From: Erythrobacter sp.
Lineage (GTDB): Bacteria > Pseudomonadota > Alphaproteobacteria > Sphingomonadales > Sphingomonadaceae
Assembly (NCBI GenBank): GCA_027311945.1
Contig: DAICXZ010000030.1
Location: forward strand, 1-64,000
Length of the DNA stretch: 64,000 bases
Direction: 5' to 3'
This document shows positions 58,443-64,000 of the stretch, in pieces; position 1 is the stretch's first letter, and each line of letters begins with the position of its first letter. A program made the translations under genes and the position numbers. A model generated the notes under the pieces. It was not told where the DNA came from. It saw nothing but the letters and a program-made list of their open reading frames with translations, and searched no databases.

Positions 58443-59846
58443 ATGACCCGCTTGCATCCCCTTATCGTCCTTACGCTGCTCGGCGGCTGCACCACGGTCG
58501 GCCCGGACTATGTCGCGCCCGAAACGGCTGTGGCCGACCAGTGGGTCGAACCTGCCGCCGGTGGTGCCATTGATCCGGCCTGGTGGCAGCAGTTCGGCGA
58601 TCCGCAGCTCACTGGCCTGATCGAGCGTGCGCTGGCGGGCTCGCCCACCGTGGCCGAGGCCGAGGCGCGGCTGGCAGAGGCGCGGGCGAACCGCGATGCG
58701 ACGCTTGGCAAGCACCTGCCGCAGGTTCAGGCGAGCGGCTCTGCCACCGAGAACCGGCTGAGCGAGAACGGCCAGCTGCCGGTCGGCAGCATTCCGGGGT
58801 TCGAGCCGGAATACAGCCTGTTCGACCTTGGCTTCGACGCCAGCTGGGAAATCGACTTCTGGGGCCGCCGCACCCGCGAGGCCCAGAGCGCAGGGGCGCG
58901 GGTCGAGGCCGCTGAGGCCCGGCTGGGCGATGCGCTGGTGATGCTGAGCGCCGAGATCGCGCGCAGCTACATGGACTTGAGACTGGCGCAGGCACAGGGC
59001 GCTGAGGCCGTAGCGGCGGCGCAGGCAGCTGCCGACCTCGCCGAGCTGGCGGGCCAGCGCTATCGTGCGGGCGAAGACAGCCAGCTTACGGCCGAGCAGG
59101 CGCGGGCCCGCGCTTCCAGTGCCAGCGAAGCGGTGGCGCGGCTGCGCGCGCAGGAGGCGGCAAGCGCCTATCGGCTGGCAACGCTGGTGGGGGTGATGCC
59201 CGAGGAGATCGTGCCCGAACTGCGCGTGACCGCTCCGCAGCCTGAAGCCCCTGAGACGATCCTCACCGGCCTGCGCTCCGAGCTGTTGCGCCGCCGCCCC
59301 GACGTGCGCGCTGCCGAGCGAGACCTCGCCGCCGCCACTGCCGACATCGGCGTTGCCACGGCGGACCTGTTCCCGCGCTTCTCGCTGATGGGCGGGCTGG
59401 GGATGCAGTCGCGCTCGGTGGAGGATCTGGCTGACCCGGACTCGCTGCGCTTTGCCATCGGCCCGCGCTTTTCCTGGCCGATCTTTTCGGGCGGTCGCAT
59501 CCGCGCACAAATCCGCGCTGCCGATGCCCGTGCCGAGGCAGCCGCGGCGCGCTACGATCAGGCGGTGATCACGGCGCTTGCCGACAGTGAGGCGGCGGTT
59601 AATCGCTATCTCGAAGCGCAGCGCACCCAGGCGGCAAGCGCCGATGCGCTGGCGGCACAGCAGCGCGCCTTCGGGCTGTCGCAGGCGCGGTTCGCCAGCG
59701 GGGAGGACAATCGGCTGGTGCTCGAAAGCGCCCGGCTCGATCTGATCGCCAGCGAACGCGCACTGGCCAGCGCCAAGGCCGAAGCCGCGCAGGCTGCCGT
59801 CGCGCTGTTCAAGGCGCTGGGCGGCGCGTGGCAGGAACCGCGCTAG
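58443..59846 (+). CDS. NodT-family outer-membrane efflux lipoprotein
   Basis: A 467-residue TolC-like channel of the NodT/OprM type. The lipobox LGGC (about residues 12-15) gives a lipid-anchored N-terminus, followed by GPDYVAPET. Two outer-membrane-efflux repeats form the alpha-barrel ([23 protein letters not shown] and [40 protein letters not shown]). It completes a tripartite pump with HlyD and ABC parts within a single operon. It converges on the phosphate permease with stops overlapping. Confidence 0.93.
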   Translation: MTRLHPLIVLTLLGGCTTVGPDYVAPETAVADQWVEPAAGGAIDPAWWQQFGDPQLTGLIERALAGSPTVAEAEARLAEARANRDATLGKHLPQVQASGSATENRLSENGQLPVGSIPGFEPEYSLFDLGFDASWEIDFWGRRTREAQSAGARVEAAEARLGDALVMLSAEIARSYMDLRLAQAQGAEAVAAAQAAADLAELAGQRYRAGEDSQLTAEQARARASSASEAVARLRAQEAASAYRLATLVGVMPEEIVPELRVTAPQPEAPETILTGLRSELLRRRPDVRAAERDLAAATADIGVATADLFPRFSLMGGLGMQSRSVEDLADPDSLRFAIGPRFSWPIFSGGRIRAQIRAADARAEAAAARYDQAVITALADSEAAVNRYLEAQRTQAASADALAAQQRAFGLSQARFASGEDNRLVLESARLDLIASERALASAKAEAAQAAVALFKALGGAWQEPR

Positions 59847-61468
59847 AAAATCGCGTCGAGCACCACGAACACCAGCGCCGACAGAGCACCAGCGGCGGGC
59901 AGGGTAATGACCCAGGCTGCCGCAATCGGCTTCATCAGGCCCCAGTTGGTCTGGCGGTTGACGATCCCGATGCCCAGCACCGCGCCGATCAGGATATGCG
60001 TGCTCGACACGGGCAGGCCCATGATCGAGGCGAGCATCACCACTCCTGCTGCAGCCAGTTCGGCTGTGAATCCCGAAGCGGGGTGCATCTTGGTGAGGTT
60101 GTGGCCGACCGTGGCGATCACCTCCTTGCCGATGAACCACAGGCCCACGACCAGCGCGATGCCGAAGGCGATCATCGCCGGGGCAGGCACCGCCGCCGAA
60201 GAGCCGATTTCTCCGTTGCGGAGCACATCGAGAATGGCGGCGAAGGGGCCGATCGCATTGGCGATGTCGTTCGCCCCGTGGCTGAAGGCGAAGCCCGATG
60301 CGGTGAACACCTGCAACCAGCTGAAGATCAGGAAGGTCGACCGGTCGAGCGAGGTGCCGCGCAGCGTGCGCGCAAAGATGAACGTCGCCATCCACACCGC
60401 CGCCGCGATCATGCCGATGATCAGGTAGGTATTAACCGTTGAGAGGCCCAGCTCCATGTTCTTCAGCCCCTTGAACAGGAGCATGGACGAGATGACGGTT
60501 GCGCCGCCGGCGGCCACCAGCGGCACCCAGTTCTGCAGCGCCTTGTGCGCAGCGAGCGAGGCCTTCTGCTGACGCAGGGCATGGAGCCGGCGGTAATAGT
60601 CGGTTTCGAGGTCGTCGGCGGTGAAGCCGTCCTCGTCGAGCGCCTCGGAATCGCGCACCAGCATGTGCGTGTAGGACATCTTCTGGATGTCGCTCATCCG
60701 CTCGAACGCGCCCTTGTGCTCTTCGCGCAGCTGGCGGCGTTCCTTGTGGATGCGGCGCAGCTCGTCGAGCATGCGTTCGTTATAGCGCAGGATGTGCCGC
60801 TTGATCAGCGTGAACAGCCCATAGGAAACGAGGCCGCCAAGCACCGGCGAAAGCACCCAGGATATGGCGATGGTGCCGATCTTGTCCCACTGCACAAGCG
60901 ACAGCGCGGCTTCCCCTCCGCTCAGCATCACGCCCAGCGCAATCGAGCTGCCGACGATACCGCCCACGATGGAGTGCGTGGTGGAGACCGGCCAACCCTT
61001 TTTGCTGGCGAACAGCAGCCACAGTGCCGCAGCCAGCAGCGCCGCCATCATGATGAATACGAAATGCATCGGATCGACGTTGACGCCACTAAGGTCGACG
61101 ATGCCGCTGCGAATCGTATCGGTCACTTCGCCGCCCGCGATCACCGCACCGCTGACTTCGAAGATGGCTGCGACGGCTAGCGCCTGCTTGATCGTCAGCG
61201 TTCCCGCACCCACCGATGTGCCGAACGAGTTGGCGACATCGTTGCCGCCGATGTTGAAGGCCATGAACAGACCGAACGCGGTCGCCAGCGTGAACACGGC
61301 GACCTGGGTATGGTTGGTATAGTCGAGACCCCAGAGCATGAAGGCCACCGAAGCCAGCACGAACAATGCCGCAAAGCCCATGTCGAACGTGGAGAGGCCC
61401 TTGCGCGGAGCATCCTCGGACAGAGGATAGATGCCGCCGGCTTCGGAGGTTTGCGTGATCTGGTTCAT
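59843..61468 (-). CDS. Inorganic phosphate permease of the Pit/PHO4 family
   Basis: A 541-residue transporter with the two family signatures, [16 protein letters not shown] near the N-terminus and [16 protein letters not shown] in the second half, which come from an internal duplication. About ten to twelve membrane helices are present. A hydrophilic central loop (about 225-310, rich in Arg/Glu/Asp) separates the halves, as in longer Pit proteins. It imports phosphate, probably as a metal-phosphate complex, with protons. No Pho box was recognised upstream. Confidence 0.94.
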   Translation of the reverse strand: MNQITQTSEAGGIYPLSEDAPRKGLSTFDMGFAALFVLASVAFMLWGLDYTNHTQVAVFTLATAFGLFMAFNIGGNDVANSFGTSVGAGTLTIKQALAVAAIFEVSGAVIAGGEVTDTIRSGIVDLSGVNVDPMHFVFIMMAALLAAALWLLFASKKGWPVSTTHSIVGGIVGSSIALGVMLSGGEAALSLVQWDKIGTIAISWVLSPVLGGLVSYGLFTLIKRHILRYNERMLDELRRIHKERRQLREEHKGAFERMSDIQKMSYTHMLVRDSEALDEDGFTADDLETDYYRRLHALRQQKASLAAHKALQNWVPLVAAGGATVISSMLLFKGLKNMELGLSTVNTYLIIGMIAAAVWMATFIFARTLRGTSLDRSTFLIFSWLQVFTASGFAFSHGANDIANAIGPFAAILDVLRNGEIGSSAAVPAPAMIAFGIALVVGLWFIGKEVIATVGHNLTKMHPASGFTAELAAAGVVMLASIMGLPVSSTHILIGAVLGIGIVNRQTNWGLMKPIAAAWVITLPAAGALSALVFVVLDAIF

Positions 61469-61867
61469 AATTTTCGGCCGTGGCTCTCGCTCTGCGGTTG
61501 ATCGTCAAGCTCTGCCGGGCAACGCCAAGATACGCATAGTTCCCAAGGCGCGACCCATGGTCGGGCGCCCCTTAGCCATGTTGACGGGGGTTTCCAGCAG
61601 TTTTTCCCCGATGGGCAGATATGACGCGAATGCGACATCCATTTGACTATCGACGAACAAGGTTACGAGCACAGCTCTGCCCCACGTGAATCGGTGGCAT
61701 CGGCAGCGGTTGGCAAGTTCCGTCAGGCCAGCGCATCACAAGTACGCCTGAGCGCATTTTTTCGAGAACTATCCTGCCCTTCGCTCGTTAAGCCCGCTAC
61801 GCCCCTTTTGACCGAAGGGCCCGGGCGATCGCCGGGCCTTGTTCTGGCTGACAAGATAGAAGACTGG
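61469..61867. other. Intergenic 399 bp with a hairpin
   Basis: No gene is supported. The part next to 61469 should carry the promoter of the minus-strand phosphate permease. A hairpin with GGCCCGG (61818-61824) and CCGGGCC (61832-61838) around a 7-base loop precedes TT-rich sequence. It is followed 29 bp later by the TamA-like start, so it could be a terminator of an unseen transcript or part of the tamA leader. Confidence 0.45.
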
Positions 61868-64000
61868 ATGAACTGCGCCCTTATATCCCGACCACCGCAT
61901 GGCGCACGACGCAAATCCCTTGTTATGCTGGCACCGTTGCTCGTGGCACCGTTCTGGCTGACGGGCGCGCCTGCGCTTGCGCAGGATGGCGAGGGCGAAG
62001 TGCAAGAGCAGTCGCTCGAACTGCCCGCGCCGCCAGCCGACGCCGAGTTGCCCGAGGTCGAAACGATCATCACCGATGATGAGTTCGCCGAGGAAGTGCC
62101 TTCGCTAGACGCGGCCGACGACGAGGCCCTTTATGAAGAGCTCGAATCGATAGACGAGTTCGAGCAGCGAATCGTGGCCCAAGGCAGCGAAGGCGATGAG
62201 GCCCCGCTGGGCGATCCGTCGCTGGCCGATGGCGACGCCACCGAGGAGATCGCCGACGCCCCCGTGCGCGATGCCGAACTCGCCGCGCCGCTGCCGCCGA
62301 TCGACAGCCTGCTGTCCAAGCCGTTCGAATATGCCGAGGCCGAGATACCGCAGGTGCAGAGCGAACTGCGCTACCGCGTCGCCCTCTCTGGCCTGGAAGA
62401 GGCGCAGGCGGCGAGTGAGACCAACATTGGCGATCTCTTCAACGACCTGTCTGCGCTGGAAGACGGTGACGGCAAGGCTGCCAACATCGCCCAGCTGCGT
62501 GCGCGCATGGACGAGGATGCCGCACTTGTGCAGCGCATCCTCGCCTCCGAAGGCTGGTACAGCGCCGATGTACGCGGCCAGATCACCGGCGAAGGCGATG
62601 GTGACGAACAGCAGGCCTTCGTCGCCACCATCGATGCGGTGCCGGGGCCGCGCTATGTCTTTGGCGATATCGTGATCGATGCCCCTCAGACACGGCCCGA
62701 AGGGCTGATCCGCCGCGAGTTGTCGCTCGAACCGGGCGATCCCATTGTGGCCGCCCAGGTGCTTGCGGCCGAGGCGAAGGTGCTCGTCGCGCTGCCCGAA
62801 TGGGGCTACCCCTTCGCCGAACTGGGTCAGCGCGATCTGCTGCTCGACCAGGACAGCGGCGAAGGCGTTTATACGCTGCCGGTCGATCCCGGTCCGCTCT
62901 CGGTATTCGGCGGGATCGAAACCAGCGGCGACCTTGTGTTCGATCCCGAACACGTGGAGCTGCTCGCTCGGTTCAAGCGCGGTGAGACTTACGACAATCG
63001 CCTGGTCGAGGACTTGCGGCAGGCGCTGGTCGCCACCAGCCTGTTCTCCACCGTTTCCGTGTCGCCCAAGCGCAGCGGCGAGCCCGCTGCCGACGGCGCA
63101 GAATATGCAACGCTGCTGGTCGAACAGAATGCAGGCCCGCCGCGCACCATTGCCGGCAGCGCGGGCTATGGCACCGGGCAGGGTTTCCGGGTCGAGGGCA
63201 GCTGGACTCACCGCAACCTGTTCCCGCCCGAGGGCGCGCTGATCGCCAGCGGTGTGCTCGGCACGCAGGAACAAGGCGCGAGCGCGACTTTCCGCCGCTC
63301 CAACGCCGGGCGGCGCGACCGCACCTTCGCGCTCACCGCTCAGGCGAGCCACACGAACTACGATGCCTACGAAGCCTACACCGGGCGGCTCGGCGTATTG
63401 TGGAGCTACAGTTCGACCTCGATCTGGCAGAAGCCGTTCACCTATGCCTATGGCGGGCAGGTGCTGGTCTCGAACGAGCAGGATTTCGATCTTGTGACCG
63501 AGCAGCGCGTGCGGCGGACGTTTTACGTCGGCGGGTTGACCGGGCAACTCGGCATTGACCGCAGCGATGACCTCCTCAACCCCACCAAGGGTTTCCGCCT
63601 CACCGCGCTGATAGAGCCGGAAGGCTCGCTCGAAGGCGCTTTCTCGCCCTATGTTCGCGCGCAGCTGGATGGCTCGGCCTATTTCCCCGCCACCAGTTCG
63701 ATCGTGCTGGCGGGCCGGGTTCGGTTCGGCACGATCCAGGGCGCCGGCCGCTATGACCTTGCCCCCTCGCGGCGCTTCTATGCGGGCGGCGGCGGTTCGG
63801 TGCGCGGGTTCGGCTATCAGGATCTCGGGCCGACCGTGATGGAGCCCAATCCCGACTATCCCGCGCCCGAGGACATCGAGCCGGGCACCGACCCGGCGGA
63901 CCTTCCCGACGAGTTCGTGCCCCGCAACATAGGCGGACGCAGCCTGTTCGAAGCGGCGGCGGAACTGCGCTATCGCTTTGGCAATTTCGGCGTTGTCGCC
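61868..64000 (+). CDS. TamA/Omp85-family outer-membrane assembly protein, 3' end beyond window
   Basis: An open frame of 711 codons that runs off the window, so only the C-terminal barrel end is missing. A signal sequence (VMLAPLLVAPFWLTGAPALAQ) is followed by an acidic low-complexity region of about 100 residues (Glu/Asp/Ala/Pro). POTRA-like repeats come next (YVFGDIVIDA and VFGGIETSGDLVFDPEHVELLARFKRGETYDNRLVEDLRQAL), then the 16-strand barrel start (AGSAGYGTGQGFRVEGSWTHRNLFPP). The Omp85 signature region is GGGGSVRGFGYQDLGP. TamA works with TamB in outer-membrane protein or lipid assembly. BamA is excluded by the smaller number of POTRA repeats. ATG at 61925 is an alternative start. Confidence 0.88.
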   Translation, partial: MNCALISRPPHGARRKSLVMLAPLLVAPFWLTGAPALAQDGEGEVQEQSLELPAPPADAELPEVETIITDDEFAEEVPSLDAADDEALYEELESIDEFEQRIVAQGSEGDEAPLGDPSLADGDATEEIADAPVRDAELAAPLPPIDSLLSKPFEYAEAEIPQVQSELRYRVALSGLEEAQAASETNIGDLFNDLSALEDGDGKAANIAQLRARMDEDAALVQRILASEGWYSADVRGQITGEGDGDEQQAFVATIDAVPGPRYVFGDIVIDAPQTRPEGLIRRELSLEPGDPIVAAQVLAAEAKVLVALPEWGYPFAELGQRDLLLDQDSGEGVYTLPVDPGPLSVFGGIETSGDLVFDPEHVELLARFKRGETYDNRLVEDLRQALVATSLFSTVSVSPKRSGEPAADGAEYATLLVEQNAGPPRTIAGSAGYGTGQGFRVEGSWTHRNLFPPEGALIASGVLGTQEQGASATFRRSNAGRRDRTFALTAQASHTNYDAYEAYTGRLGVLWSYSSTSIWQKPFTYAYGGQVLVSNEQDFDLVTEQRVRRTFYVGGLTGQLGIDRSDDLLNPTKGFRLTALIEPEGSLEGAFSPYVRAQLDGSAYFPATSSIVLAGRVRFGTIQGAGRYDLAPSRRFYAGGGGSVRGFGYQDLGPTVMEPNPDYPAPEDIEPGTDPADLPDEFVPRNIGGRSLFEAAAELRYRFGNFGVVA

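Noticed and set aside
58227-60395. Very long open frame (722 codons) on the minus strand across the NodT and phosphate permease genes
   Set aside because: It is antisense to NodT and lies in another frame of the permease gene, both of which have clear families. Its translation is Arg/Gly/Ala-rich with no domain, as expected in high-GC DNA.
1-64000. CRISPR arrays, tRNA or rRNA genes, prophage or plasmid replication genes
   Set aside because: No regularly spaced repeats, cloverleaf sequences, ribosomal motifs, integrases (other than the IS3 transposase) or replication genes were found.

Overview
The window looks like a chromosomal segment of an alphaproteobacterium of the order Sphingomonadales, probably an Erythrobacteraceae/Sphingomonadaceae member. 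The reasons are high GC with strong GC3 codon use, paired TonB-dependent receptors with catabolic operons, secreted hydrolases of many families, a GH68 enzyme without a signal peptide (a trait known in Zymomonas), and aromatic/phenylpropanoid catabolic genes. No rRNA, tRNA or CRISPR array was seen.

Layout. (1) 1-1430: a decayed IS3-family element with nonsense codons in both transposase frames. (2) 1480-8245, minus strand: a translationally coupled chemotaxis operon (STAS, cheY, a cheA/mcp chimera, cheW, cheR, cheB, and a coiled-coil protein with a CheZ-like DxxxQ motif). The chimera joins the CheA P1/P2/start-of-P3 to an MCP signalling domain, has lost the kinase domain, and carries a frameshift; when the frame is restored, its stop overlaps the cheW start. 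(3) 8881-24207: a sugar-ester utilisation region. It holds a tannase-type esterase, two SGNH hydrolases, three alpha/beta hydrolases, a neutral-ceramidase-like hydrolase, a LacI regulator, an MFS carrier, an intracellular GH68 fructosidase, a TonB receptor and a ROK fructokinase. Copies of a GCAATCGATTGC palindrome sit in the promoters and probably mark the LacI regulon. (4) 24252-25676: a membrane MCP ending in a CheR-docking pentapeptide. (5) 26027-32880: a LysR regulator divergent from an aromatic-degradation operon (flavin hydroxylase, extradiol dioxygenase, C-C hydrolase-like protein, GST, cupin, fumarylacetoacetase-like protein). (6) 32844-38112: a metallophore uptake set (PepSY membrane protein, TonB receptor, siderophore-interacting flavoprotein, MerC-like protein) flanked by palindromes that resemble Zur boxes. 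(7) 38180-52771: a phenolic/phenylpropanoid region with an MFS carrier, two tandem flavocytochrome modules of the p-cresol methylhydroxylase/eugenol hydroxylase type, a PQQ quinohemoprotein dehydrogenase, a carotenoid-oxygenase-family enzyme (lignostilbene/isoeugenol type), SnoaL-like proteins, an SDR and three MarR regulators. (8) 52843-59846: a TetR-controlled HlyD/ABC/ABC-2/NodT tripartite efflux operon. (9) A Pit phosphate permease, then a TamA/Omp85-type gene that runs off the end of the window.

How it fits together. Region 3 reads as one regulon. Esterases in the envelope would strip acyl or phenolic groups from a fructose-containing sugar ester. TonB and MFS proteins would import the sugar, GH68 would split it, and the ROK kinase would feed fructose into central metabolism. 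Regions 5 and 7 could use the released or environmental phenolics, and the efflux pump could limit their toxicity. These links are inferred from gene content and shared DNA motifs, not demonstrated.
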